Of a DNA stretch of 64,000 nucleotides, positions 9,393-17,326 are shown piece after piece. Made by a program: the position numbers and the translations under genes. Numbering within the stretch: the first letter of the stretch is position 1; every line of letters starts with the position of its first letter. The stretch is from assembly GCA_000720375.1 (NCBI GenBank), contig JOAA01000012.1, positions 186,001 to 250,000 of the forward strand. Direction: 5' to 3'. Source of the stretch: Rhodococcus rhodnii. GTDB lineage: Bacteria; Actinomycetota; Actinomycetes; Mycobacteriales; Pseudonocardiaceae. The notes under the pieces were generated by a model. The model ran no database searches, was not told where the DNA came from, and was given only the letters and a program-made list of their open reading frames with translations.

Positions 9393-10724
9393 ATGTCGCA
9401 ACGACTACTGATCAGCAACGGCTACGTGGTGTCAGTCGATCCGCAAGTCGGCAACCAGCGCGCGGACGTGCTGGTCGAGAACGGCAAGATCGCCGCCATC
9501 GGCACCGACCTGCCGGCCGGTGACGCGGAGGTCATCGACGCGACAGGCACCGTCGTGATCCCCGGTTTCGTCGACACGCACCGGCACACCTGGCAGACCG
9601 CGGTGCGTGGGCTGCTGCCGAGCTGCACGCTCGACGAGTACATCGGCGTGATGATCGCCAAACTCGGCGGGATCTACCGGGCCGAGGACGTCTATGTCGG
9701 CAACCTGATCGGTTCGTTGGAGGCACTGAACGCCGGCATCACCACGCTCGTCGACTGGTCGCACTGCAACAACACCCCCGAGCATGCCGACGCGGCGATC
9801 CGTGGTCTGACCGAGGCCGGGATCCGGTCGATGTACGCGCACGGAACGCCTGCCCGCCTCGACTACCTCACGGACGCGTCCAAACCTCACCCGGAGGACG
9901 CCCGTCGCGTCCGCGAGCAGTACTTCTCCTCGTCCGACGGGCTGCTGACATTCGCGCTTGCCTTGCGTGGACCGGGTTTCGGCCCGGCCGAAGTGTACGA
10001 AAAGGACTGGCGGCTGGCCCGTGAGCTGGATGCCCGGATCACCGTGCACTCGGGCATGCGGGTGACCGGGCTGCGCGCGGAACCGATCAACGACCTGCAG
10101 CGCTCTGGACTTCTCGGCTCGGACACGACGTATGTGCACGTCAACGAGCTGGGCGAGGACGAGTTCAAGCTGATCGCGGACAGCGGTGGCACGGTGTCCA
10201 TCGCCCCCTATGTCGAGATGATCATGGGGCACGGGCATCCGCCGACCAGTCGTGCGCTGGCCGCGGGTCTTGCGCCGTCGCTCAGTGTCGACGTCGTGAG
10301 CACGGTGCCCGGCGACATGTTCACGCAGATGCGGACCACGTTGGCGCAGGACCGGATTCAGAGCTTCGGCGACGACCCGGACGTGCCGTTCCAGGCGACG
10401 TTGACCGCCGAGGACGTCCTGCGGTTCGCGACTCGCAACGGCGCCGCGGCGTGTGGTCTCGACCACCGGACCGGGACGTTGACCGTCGGCAAGGACGCCG
10501 ACATCGTGCTGATCCGCGCGGACAGCATCAACACCATGCCGCTGGTAGACCCGGTCAGCACCGTCGTCACCAGCGCCGATACGTCCAATGTGGACACCGT
10601 GGTCGTCGGCGGGGAGATCCGCAAGCGCGACGGCAAGCTCGTCGGCGTGGACATGGCACGGCTTCGGACCCTGGCCGAGAACTCTCGCGACTGGGTGATC
10701 GCCGAGGCAGGGCTAGCACTTTAG
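9393..10724 (+). CDS. Metal-dependent amidohydrolase (TrzN/AtzA/cytosine-deaminase-like)
   Basis: This 443-residue cytoplasmic amidohydrolase superfamily enzyme has an N-terminal beta-sandwich part. Its metal-binding DTHRHTWQ motif (His63, His65) is followed by further ligand candidates in ITVHSG and YVHVNE and the late Asp in SVDVVS. TWQTAVRGLLPSCTLDEYI resembles the chlorohydrolase/aminohydrolase group that deaminates or dehalogenates heterocycles such as triazines, guanine or cytosine derivatives. The substrate is not predictable. It is a single gene following a terminator, with GGGGCAGGGG upstream of the ATG, and no related catabolic neighbours are visible. Confidence 0.85.
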   Translation: MSQRLLISNGYVVSVDPQVGNQRADVLVENGKIAAIGTDLPAGDAEVIDATGTVVIPGFVDTHRHTWQTAVRGLLPSCTLDEYIGVMIAKLGGIYRAEDVYVGNLIGSLEALNAGITTLVDWSHCNNTPEHADAAIRGLTEAGIRSMYAHGTPARLDYLTDASKPHPEDARRVREQYFSSSDGLLTFALALRGPGFGPAEVYEKDWRLARELDARITVHSGMRVTGLRAEPINDLQRSGLLGSDTTYVHVNELGEDEFKLIADSGGTVSIAPYVEMIMGHGHPPTSRALAAGLAPSLSVDVVSTVPGDMFTQMRTTLAQDRIQSFGDDPDVPFQATLTAEDVLRFATRNGAAACGLDHRTGTLTVGKDADIVLIRADSINTMPLVDPVSTVVTSADTSNVDTVVVGGEIRKRDGKLVGVDMARLRTLAENSRDWVIAEAGLAL

Positions 10725-11020
10725 GGCGTGGGTGAGCCGCTGGGTGGCGTCGGTGGCAGCCCGCCGCCACTCAGCAGCACCGGCCTGACGATCGCAAGTG
10801 GACTGTGCCGCCCTCACGGGCGTAGATCGCCACGGTGGCGAACTCGCTGACGGTCGACCTGGCCAGCCGGACCAGGCCGATCCCCGGCTGCCTGCAACTG
10901 CCGGACCAGTGCGGCCCCACGTCTGGCCTTTCCATTCCGGCTGCTCCGGGTCGATCCCGCTGGCCGCGGGCACCGCCAGGACGATCGGAACCATCCGAAC
11001 GGGTTGTGGCTCTACCTGGT
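10725..11020. other. Intergenic stretch without a confident gene
   Basis: About 296 bp separate the amidohydrolase from the amine oxidase. On the minus strand an open frame from ATG 10994 to a stop at 10713 could encode 93 residues beginning MVPIVLAVPAASGIDPE, but its 3' half has a composition like a shifted frame and I recognise no family. It may be a decayed gene or chance coding. No clear hairpin or repeat was seen. Confidence 0.4.
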
Positions 11021-12451
11021 ATGGATCGAAGAACTCTGCTACGCGGAGCCGCGGCGGTTCCGGTGGCCTCCGCTGTTGGCATTTCGTCAGCGCCGGGTGC
11101 CGCGGCGGGCGGCAACCGCGTTGTGGTGCTGGGTGCGGGCTTGGCGGGATTGACGGCCGCGTACAACTTGATGCGACACGGATATGACGTGATCGTCCTG
11201 GAAGCACAGAACCGTCCCGGTGGGCGCGTGCAGACCGCTCGTGCGGGATTTCTGCGGGGCGGGCACGCGGAGCTCGGTGCGATCCGGATCTTCGAGACGC
11301 ACGAGCACACCCTCAAGTACGTCAAGGAATTCGGGTTGCCGTTGACGCCGTACGACACCGGTCAGCGGGCGTACTTCATACAGGGCAAGCGGTTCTTGCA
11401 CCCGCCGCAGGGAACCGCGTGGCCGTTGGACGGGTTCGGGCCGGGGGAGCAGCCCGATCCGGTCGCGCGGATCTTCGAGATCCTCGGATCGGGAATCGCG
11501 AAGCTGGGCAATGTGTTCGATCCCGGCTGGCCGGGAAGTGTGCCGTCCGCTGTCGAACTCGACCAGCACACGCTCGCGTCCTTCGGGCGTTCTTCGGGTG
11601 CGTCGAACACGTTGCTGGAGATGTTCTACGCTCAAGAAGGCCGATGCGGGGAGTGGAACGCGGCAGCCGTCCTGGCGATGGAGGCCGTCAGTTTCGGTTC
11701 CACACCCCAGAGCATCACGGGCGGCAACGACAAGCTGCCGTACGCCTTCGCGGCCGCGCTCGGCAAGCGGATCAAGTACAACAGCGAGGTCATCCGGATC
11801 TCCCAAGACGAACGTTCGGTTCGGATTGGATACCGGGATCGCTCCGGACGTCACGAGATCCGGGCCGACCGCTGCGTGTGTGCGTTGCCGTTCGCGCCGT
11901 TACGTCGCGTGTTGACGGACTTCACCGGCGCCAAGGCCGACGCGATCGCCACACTGCGGTACTTCCCGGCCGCGCGCTGTTACTTCCAGACCCGCAGCCG
12001 GTTCTGGGAGAAGGATCCGCTCGGGCCGCTCGGCGGCGTCAACCTCATCGGCACCGACACGATGGCGGGCCGCATCTGGAACACCAGCTCGCAACAGGCC
12101 GATCCACGGCTCGGCATGATCCAGAGCTACATGTTCGACACGGATGCCCTGGCGTACGCCGGACACGGTCATCGCCGGGTCGGCAGGATGCGCACCTTGG
12201 TCGAGAACTTGTTGCCTGGCAGTAGCGGGCAGCTCATCGGGTGCGCCGAGAAGGTGTGGCAAGAGGACCCGTGGGCAGGCGGCGGGTGGGGCTGGACCCG
12301 TCCCGGCGAACTGACCTGGATGCGTCCGGCGATGATGCAGCCCGCGGGCCGGGTGCATTTCGCTGGCGAGCACACCTCGTTGTGGATCGCGTGGATGAAC
12401 GGCGCCATCGAGTCAGGCGAACGCGTGACGCAGGAGATCCTCGCCGCCTAG
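11021..12451 (+). CDS. Tat-exported FAD-dependent amine/L-amino-acid oxidase
   Basis: This is a 476-residue flavin amine oxidase. ATG at 11021 gives MDRRTLLRGAAAVPVA, a twin-arginine signal, so the folded flavoprotein is probably exported. The FAD-binding motif VVVLGAGLAGLTAAYNL lies near residue 33 with the E of VLEA after it. The C-terminal GRVHFAGEHTS and WMNGAIESGERVTQEIL are typical of monoamine and L-amino-acid oxidases. The reaction is oxidative deamination releasing hydrogen peroxide and ammonia. It is convergent with the secreted lysyl oxidase gene, overlapping by 4 bp. No strong ribosome binding site is seen just upstream. Confidence 0.88.
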   Translation: MDRRTLLRGAAAVPVASAVGISSAPGAAAGGNRVVVLGAGLAGLTAAYNLMRHGYDVIVLEAQNRPGGRVQTARAGFLRGGHAELGAIRIFETHEHTLKYVKEFGLPLTPYDTGQRAYFIQGKRFLHPPQGTAWPLDGFGPGEQPDPVARIFEILGSGIAKLGNVFDPGWPGSVPSAVELDQHTLASFGRSSGASNTLLEMFYAQEGRCGEWNAAAVLAMEAVSFGSTPQSITGGNDKLPYAFAAALGKRIKYNSEVIRISQDERSVRIGYRDRSGRHEIRADRCVCALPFAPLRRVLTDFTGAKADAIATLRYFPAARCYFQTRSRFWEKDPLGPLGGVNLIGTDTMAGRIWNTSSQQADPRLGMIQSYMFDTDALAYAGHGHRRVGRMRTLVENLLPGSSGQLIGCAEKVWQEDPWAGGGWGWTRPGELTWMRPAMMQPAGRVHFAGEHTSLWIAWMNGAIESGERVTQEILAA

Positions 12452-13455
12452 TGGTGCCGGCGGTGCTGCTTCGGGTGATGGATCTGGTCGCTGGACACCC
12501 TGGGGCGCAGGTCTTTCCCGGTCGCGCAGCGGTCCTTGCCCGGGCAGCCGCGCAACAGCGTGACCTTCGGCGGCTTGGTGATCACGGTGGGCGCGTGGTG
12601 GGCGCGATCCGGCCACTGGATGGCGAACGCCATCGACGAGGAGTTGTTGTCGTAGCTGGTCTCCAGCAGCGACCGGTTCGCGTTCACCGTGTTGACCAGG
12701 TCATACGTCCCCGACGGGACGTGCGTGATGTCCAGCCACTGGAAGTCGACGTCGTAGCGGTAGTCGTCACCCTGGCCGACCGAGATGCCCACTTTGACGT
12801 CGGTCACCGACGGGTCCTTGAACGCGCATTGGTTCTCCTGCAAGTACTCCGACAGCTGGTACTCCGGGGTGTTGGCGTCGCGGGCCGCGTTCGGCAGGGT
12901 GTCGAAGTCGGCGTTGACGTACCGGTCGCCGAGGCAGAAGCCGTTCTTGCGGTCGGCCGCGACGGTTTCGCCGCCGGGCGTGCGCAGCTGCATCTGCTCG
13001 AAGCCCATCAGATGCCAATGTTGGTGCATCGGCGCGGGTTCGTAGTACATCGAGTTCGCCGTCTGCTGCCGGGCCTCGGTGTAGGACGCCGGGATCTGGC
13101 CGTGTTTGCCTTCCTGGAAGGCCTGCCGGACGTCCATTGTGTCCGATTGGGCGTCCCGGCGGCCGAACAGCAGCAACGGTCCGTCGCCCACATTGTCCTC
13201 AGCCGTGGTGAACCGCAGCCGTACGGCCCGGATCTCGCCGGAGGTGACGCAGTCGCCGTTGGGCGCGTCCGGGTCCGTGACCATGCAGACGTCCCAGTCG
13301 TAGCACTCGGACGGGTCGCCGGCGTACCCACCGGGGCAGCCGGGTGGCCCTTGGCGCAGGTCCGGCAGGAGCAGCTGCTCGGTCGCGCTCGCCGGGGTGA
13401 TGACCACGATCGCCGTGAGTACCGCCATTGTCCCGGCGATCCAGGTCCTTCGCAT
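12448..13455 (-). CDS. Secreted lysyl oxidase family copper amine oxidase
   Basis: This is a 335-residue exported protein with a signal peptide (RRTWIAGTMAVLTAIVVITPASA). The lysyl oxidase domain (PF01186) is shown by the copper-binding HQHWH (His144, His146, His148) and by conserved segments such as EYQLSEYLQENQCAFKDPSVTDVKVGIS shortened around it. Animal homologues oxidise peptidyl lysine; bacterial members are poorly characterised. There are several Cys pairs (C40, C51, C57, C69) for disulfides and a basic His-rich C-terminal tail. It faces the Tat-exported amine oxidase gene, so two extracellular amine-oxidising enzymes lie side by side. Confidence 0.87.
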   Translation of the reverse strand: MRRTWIAGTMAVLTAIVVITPASATEQLLLPDLRQGPPGCPGGYAGDPSECYDWDVCMVTDPDAPNGDCVTSGEIRAVRLRFTTAEDNVGDGPLLLFGRRDAQSDTMDVRQAFQEGKHGQIPASYTEARQQTANSMYYEPAPMHQHWHLMGFEQMQLRTPGGETVAADRKNGFCLGDRYVNADFDTLPNAARDANTPEYQLSEYLQENQCAFKDPSVTDVKVGISVGQGDDYRYDVDFQWLDITHVPSGTYDLVNTVNANRSLLETSYDNNSSSMAFAIQWPDRAHHAPTVITKPPKVTLLRGCPGKDRCATGKDLRPRVSSDQIHHPKQHRRHH

Positions 13456-13527
13456 GGCGCCACAGCTTAGTGATCTTCGCGTCCGGAATGTCCATCCTGG
13501 ACGCAGATGCACCCGGCCGAGTGACGA

Positions 13528-14919
13528 CTAGACGAACTCCGCTTCGCGAGCAGGCAACCACAACGCCGCGAGTACAGCGGTCACGAGCATCACGCCCGCA
13601 CTGACCAACGCGGTCGTGGCCAGGCCGTCGAAGAACGCGGCCGTTCCCGCGTCGGCGATCGTGCGCCCGCCGAGTTCCGCGGCCATCACGCTGCCCAGGA
13701 TCGCGACTCCGAGACCCGCGCCGAGCTCGAACGACGTCTCCTGGATCGCCGCCGCACCACCAGCTCGCTCCGGCGGCGCACTCGTCATGATCGCCTGCGC
13801 GCCGGCGGTGGCCGCGATGCTCGCGCCGATGCCGAGCCCCACGAAACCAAGCACGATGATCACCTTGTCCGCGCTTCCACCCAGCAGCGCGAACAGGCTG
13901 AGCGACACCGCGATCAGGCCGAACGAGCCCGCCAGTGCGTTGCGCATGCCCAACGTCCGCACGATCGCTCCGGTCAGCGGCGACGCCAGCAGGCTCGCCA
14001 GCGCGAGCGGCAGCAGCCACACGCCGGTCGTCAACGGGCTGAAGCCTCCGAACACCTGGAAATACTGCGTCAGGAAGAACACGATGCCGAAGAATCCGAA
14101 GAACGACAGCAACACCGAGAGCGTCGCGGCCGTGAACCGCTTGGCCTGGAACAGCGACAGGTCCAGCAGCGGGCTTTCCAGCCGGTGCTGCCTGCGGATG
14201 AACACCGCGCCGAGGACCAGCCCGGCCACCAGGATCACGGCCGCGCTCGTCGACCCATGACTGGCGAGTTCCTTGATGCCGTAGACGATCCCGACGATCG
14301 ACGCCATCGACAGCACCACACTCAACGGGTCGAAGCGGCCCGGATTCGGGTCGCGCGACTCGGGGACGTGCACGATCGTCAACGCCACGGCCACCGCGAT
14401 GATCGGCAGGCTGGTCAGGAACACCGATCCCCACCAGAACCGCTCCAGCATCGCCCCGGCCACGATCGGTCCGATCGCCGCGCCCGCCGCGGCGGTGGAC
14501 GTCCAGATACCGATCGCGAACGCCCGCTCCCGGTCATCGGTGAACACCGTCCGGATGATCGACAAGGTGGCGGGCATGATCATCGCCCCACCGATCCCAC
14601 GCAACACGCGCGACAGCAACAAGATCGTCGTCGAATCCGCGGCCGCCGCAACCACCGACGCGACGCCGAACAGCACCATCCCCGCGATGAAGAACCGCTT
14701 ACGCCCCAGACGGTCACTCGCCGTGCCCGCGGTGACCAGCAAACCCGCCACGACCAGCGAATACAGGTCCACGATCCACAGCAACCCGGTCGCGCTCGGC
14801 TGAAGCGCGGCCGCGATCGCCGGCAGCGCGACGTTGAGGATCGTGTTGTCCATCGCCACGAGTAACAGCCCGCTGCACATCAGCCCAAGAACGAGCCATC
14901 GATTGTCTCGTACCTCCAT
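13528..14919 (-). CDS. MFS drug efflux transporter, DHA2 (14-TM) family
   Basis: This 463-residue multidrug exporter of the EmrB/QacA type has about 14 transmembrane helices. Motif C (AAGAAIGPIVAGA) and motif A (GTASDRLGRKR) are visible. The ATG at 14919 is chosen because the in-frame extension to 14970 would run through the TetR operator. It is divergent from the TetR gene at 14961, and the inverted repeat between them overlaps its start codon, so it is almost certainly repressed by that TetR until a ligand, probably the drug, is bound. Confidence 0.92.
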   Translation of the reverse strand: MEVRDNRWLVLGLMCSGLLLVAMDNTILNVALPAIAAALQPSATGLLWIVDLYSLVVAGLLVTAGTASDRLGRKRFFIAGMVLFGVASVVAAAADSTTILLLSRVLRGIGGAMIMPATLSIIRTVFTDDRERAFAIGIWTSTAAAGAAIGPIVAGAMLERFWWGSVFLTSLPIIAVAVALTIVHVPESRDPNPGRFDPLSVVLSMASIVGIVYGIKELASHGSTSAAVILVAGLVLGAVFIRRQHRLESPLLDLSLFQAKRFTAATLSVLLSFFGFFGIVFFLTQYFQVFGGFSPLTTGVWLLPLALASLLASPLTGAIVRTLGMRNALAGSFGLIAVSLSLFALLGGSADKVIIVLGFVGLGIGASIAATAGAQAIMTSAPPERAGGAAAIQETSFELGAGLGVAILGSVMAAELGGRTIADAGTAAFFDGLATTALVSAGVMLVTAVLAALWLPAREAEFV

Positions 14920-14941
14920 ACCGTATGACGGTACAGTATGG
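14916..14941. promoter_or_regulatory. TetR operator between MFS pump and regulator
   Basis: The near-perfect inverted repeat CCATACCGTA (14916-14925) and GTACAGTATGG (14931-14941) covers the MFS start codon and lies 20 bp upstream of the tetR start. Position and symmetry fit a TetR-family operator controlling both genes. Confidence 0.7.
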
Positions 14942-14960
14942 CCGTGAGTAAGGTAACCCC

Positions 14961-15545
14961 ATGAGTCCACGGCGAGCTGGCGGCGAGAAACGCGCGGAGG
15001 TCCTCAACCACGTGGTGGAGGTGCTGGTCGAGCGGGGCTACGACCGCACCCGGTTCACCGACGTGGCGAAGGTGGCCGGTGTGGCCGTCAGCACGTTGCA
15101 GTTCTACTTCGGCTCCCGCGACGACATGCTCGTCGAGGCACTGCACTTCTCCTGCGCCCGCGAGGTCGAGCGCCTCTCAGCGGTGAAACGCGATGCACCA
15201 CCGTGGGAGCGGCTCGTCGCGTTGGTCGAACACTCGCTGGACCCGAACGACCTGAACATGTGGCGGGTGCTGGTCGAGTTCTGGTACGCCTCAATGCACG
15301 ACGAGGAACTCCGCGAGCACAGCGACAAACTGCAGCGCGACTGGAGCCGCCCATTCTTCGACGCCATCAGCCAGGGCGTCGAACTAGGGGTCTTCAAGGT
15401 CGACAACATCGAGAACACGGTGACAGTGCTGGTCGGAATCCTTGACGGCCTGCTACTCCCGCAAGTCCTGCGGCACAGCTACTACGACGTCGAAGGCGCC
15501 CGGGCGATTGTCCTCGACATGCTCGCCAGGACATTGAAGGTCTGA
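14961..15545 (+). CDS. TetR-family regulator of the adjacent MFS pump
   Basis: This is a 194-residue repressor. The N-terminal HTH lies in residues about 10-56 (VLVERGYDRTRFTDVAKVAGVAVSTLQFYFGS shortened to FTDVAKVAGVAVSTLQFYF) and is followed by an all-helical ligand-binding domain. The divergent arrangement and shared operator with the DHA2 pump indicate local control of efflux. Neither the ligand nor the pump substrate can be inferred. Confidence 0.93.
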   Translation: MSPRRAGGEKRAEVLNHVVEVLVERGYDRTRFTDVAKVAGVAVSTLQFYFGSRDDMLVEALHFSCAREVERLSAVKRDAPPWERLVALVEHSLDPNDLNMWRVLVEFWYASMHDEELREHSDKLQRDWSRPFFDAISQGVELGVFKVDNIENTVTVLVGILDGLLLPQVLRHSYYDVEGARAIVLDMLARTLKV

Positions 15546-15551
15546 TCGGCC

Positions 15552-16385
15552 TCACCGCGTTGTGACGATGACCTTGCCGCGGAACTCGCCGGCCTTCCGG
15601 TGCACCTCGGCCATCGCATCGAGCGGACAGGACGCCGTCACGTCCACAGTGATCAGTCCAGCGTCGACCATCTCGACCAATTCCGCCAGCGTGTCCCGGT
15701 CGTACCGCATCACCACGTGTTTCGAGGGCACATCGGCTTCAACCAGGGCCGCCGCCGAGACGATCAGTTCCCGCGCCGGAGGAGTCCAGGGCGGGGGAGT
15801 ACCGACCAGGTGAATCATCACGTCAACCGGAGTGTCCGGCACCCGCCTGGTGTAGTCGATCACTTCGTCAGCCCCGTGCTTGCGGACGGCTTCAGCGCTT
15901 CTCGCGCTCGCGGTAGCGACGACGTAGGCGCCCTTCCTTTTGGCCAACTGGACGGCGAAACTCCCGATCCCACCGCCCGCGCCATTGATCAGCACCTTCT
16001 GACCTTTGGTGACGTACTCGACGACCTGCCACGCCGTGAGTCCGGCAAGCGGGATGGCGGCGGCATCGCGCAGCGGAATGCTTTGGGGCGCAGGAACAAT
16101 CCTGTCCTTCGGGGCGACGGTGAACTCCGCCGCCGCACCGCTGTCCACGAATCCGACGACAGGCTGGCCATCGTGATGTCCCGCGAGATCCCACCCGAGA
16201 GTGTGCGGGAGGCCGATCGGGAAGATCCCTTGGCGGACAGCCAGTTCCGTCGGGTTGAACGACGTCGCCTCGGTGGCGACCAGCACTTCGCCGTCGCCTG
16301 GCGTGGGGATGTCGACGTGGTCGATCCGGATGACCTCAGGACCGCCGTGTTCATGGATTCGCGCAGCCTTCACAAAAGAGGACAC
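15552..16385 (-). CDS. NADP-dependent zinc-independent quinone-type oxidoreductase
   Basis: This 277-residue medium-chain dehydrogenase/reductase resembles quinone oxidoreductase. It has an N-terminal GroES-like domain (IRIDHVDIPTPGDGEVLV, shortened) and a Rossmann motif GAGGGIGSFAVQLAKRKG near residue 138. The structural-zinc cysteines of alcohol dehydrogenases are missing, as expected for the quinone reductase group. A GTG start at 16385 is used; GTG at 16373 is an alternative. It is divergent from an AraC-type regulator 47 bp away, which probably controls it. Confidence 0.88.
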   Translation of the reverse strand: MSSFVKAARIHEHGGPEVIRIDHVDIPTPGDGEVLVATEATSFNPTELAVRQGIFPIGLPHTLGWDLAGHHDGQPVVGFVDSGAAAEFTVAPKDRIVPAPQSIPLRDAAAIPLAGLTAWQVVEYVTKGQKVLINGAGGGIGSFAVQLAKRKGAYVVATASARSAEAVRKHGADEVIDYTRRVPDTPVDVMIHLVGTPPPWTPPARELIVSAAALVEADVPSKHVVMRYDRDTLAELVEMVDAGLITVDVTASCPLDAMAEVHRKAGEFRGKVIVTTR

Positions 16386-16419
16386 TATGACGGCAAAATG
16401 AGACGAGCCATGGTTTCAA

Positions 16420-16448
16420 GTCTCGAATTCATATGAGATCGTCTCGAA
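16420..16448 (+). promoter_or_regulatory. Candidate AraC-type direct repeat
   Basis: GTCTCGAA occurs at 16420-16427 and again at 16441-16448, a 21-bp step equal to two helical turns, which is how AraC proteins bind. An inverted GAGACGA is at 16400-16406. The second copy lies in the first codons of the AraC gene if ATG 16433 is the start, but upstream if GTG 16451 is used. Confidence 0.45.
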
Positions 16449-17326
16449 CTGTGGACCTGCTCAGCGACGTGATAGCGGTGACGAGAACCGGCGAACCCCG
16501 CTCAGCCAAGATCGCGTGGCGCGCCCCATGGAGCCACTGGTTCGACCCGGTGCCAGGAGCGGCGGGCTTCCAAGTGATCCTGCACGGCACCTGCTGGCTG
16601 ACCAGACCGGGCCACCAACCCCTTGAGCTGCGAGAAGGCGACGTGCTGTTGATGACCCACGGCCAAGGTCACACCCTGAGCTCAGACCCAGCGACCCACG
16701 CAACCGGAGCCCAGACGGTAACGCTGTGCGGCGCCTACGAACTGGACCCAACCCGAGCCCACCCACTTTTGTTGACTTTGCCCGAAACCATCCACCTACC
16801 CGCCCGCCTAGGCATCGACCTGAGACTGGCGATTGAACTACTGAGCGCCGAACTGACCGAGCCACGCCTGGGCACGGACGCACTGATCCCAGCCCTCCTG
16901 GAATCTCTGCTGGTCTACATCCTGCGCACCTGGTTCGCCGCAGAAGACTCCCCAGGCTGGGCGCACGCCCTACGCGACCCCGTCATCGCATCAGCCCTGC
17001 ACGCAATGCATCAAAACCCCGCTCACCCCTGGACAGTGGCGACGCTTGCTGCTGCCGCCGGACTGTCCCGTGCACCCTTCGCGCGCCGGTTCACCGAAAA
17101 GGTCGGCCAGCCGCCACTGACGTACCTGACGTGGTGGCGGATGACCATTGCCGCCCAAATGCTCCGAGACACAACCGAACCGCTCGCCGTGATCGCGAGA
17201 AAAGTCGGCTACGCATCGGAGTTCGCCTTCGCCACCGCGTTCAAACGGCAGTTCGGCTCTCCTCCCGGGAAGTACCGCCGCCGCAACCACGAAAGAGCCA
17301 GGGCAAACTCTAAGCTCGAGCCTTAA
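16433..17326 (+). CDS. AraC-family regulator with cupin sensor domain
   Basis: This protein of up to 297 residues has an N-terminal Cupin_6-type sensor (WFDPVPGAAGFQVILHGTCWL, shortened to AGFQVILHGTCWL) followed by a C-terminal double HTH of AraC/XylS type (LAAAAGLSRAPFARRFTEKVG and VARKVGYASEFAFATAFKR, in part). ATG 16433 is annotated. GTG 16451 (VDLLSDVIAVTRTGEPRSA) matches the usual start of this family better and would place both candidate binding repeats upstream. It is divergent from the quinone-type oxidoreductase, its likely target. Its 3' end overlaps the convergent PepSY gene by 17 bp. Confidence 0.9.
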   Translation: MRSSRTVDLLSDVIAVTRTGEPRSAKIAWRAPWSHWFDPVPGAAGFQVILHGTCWLTRPGHQPLELREGDVLLMTHGQGHTLSSDPATHATGAQTVTLCGAYELDPTRAHPLLLTLPETIHLPARLGIDLRLAIELLSAELTEPRLGTDALIPALLESLLVYILRTWFAAEDSPGWAHALRDPVIASALHAMHQNPAHPWTVATLAAAAGLSRAPFARRFTEKVGQPPLTYLTWWRMTIAAQMLRDTTEPLAVIARKVGYASEFAFATAFKRQFGSPPGKYRRRNHERARANSKLEP

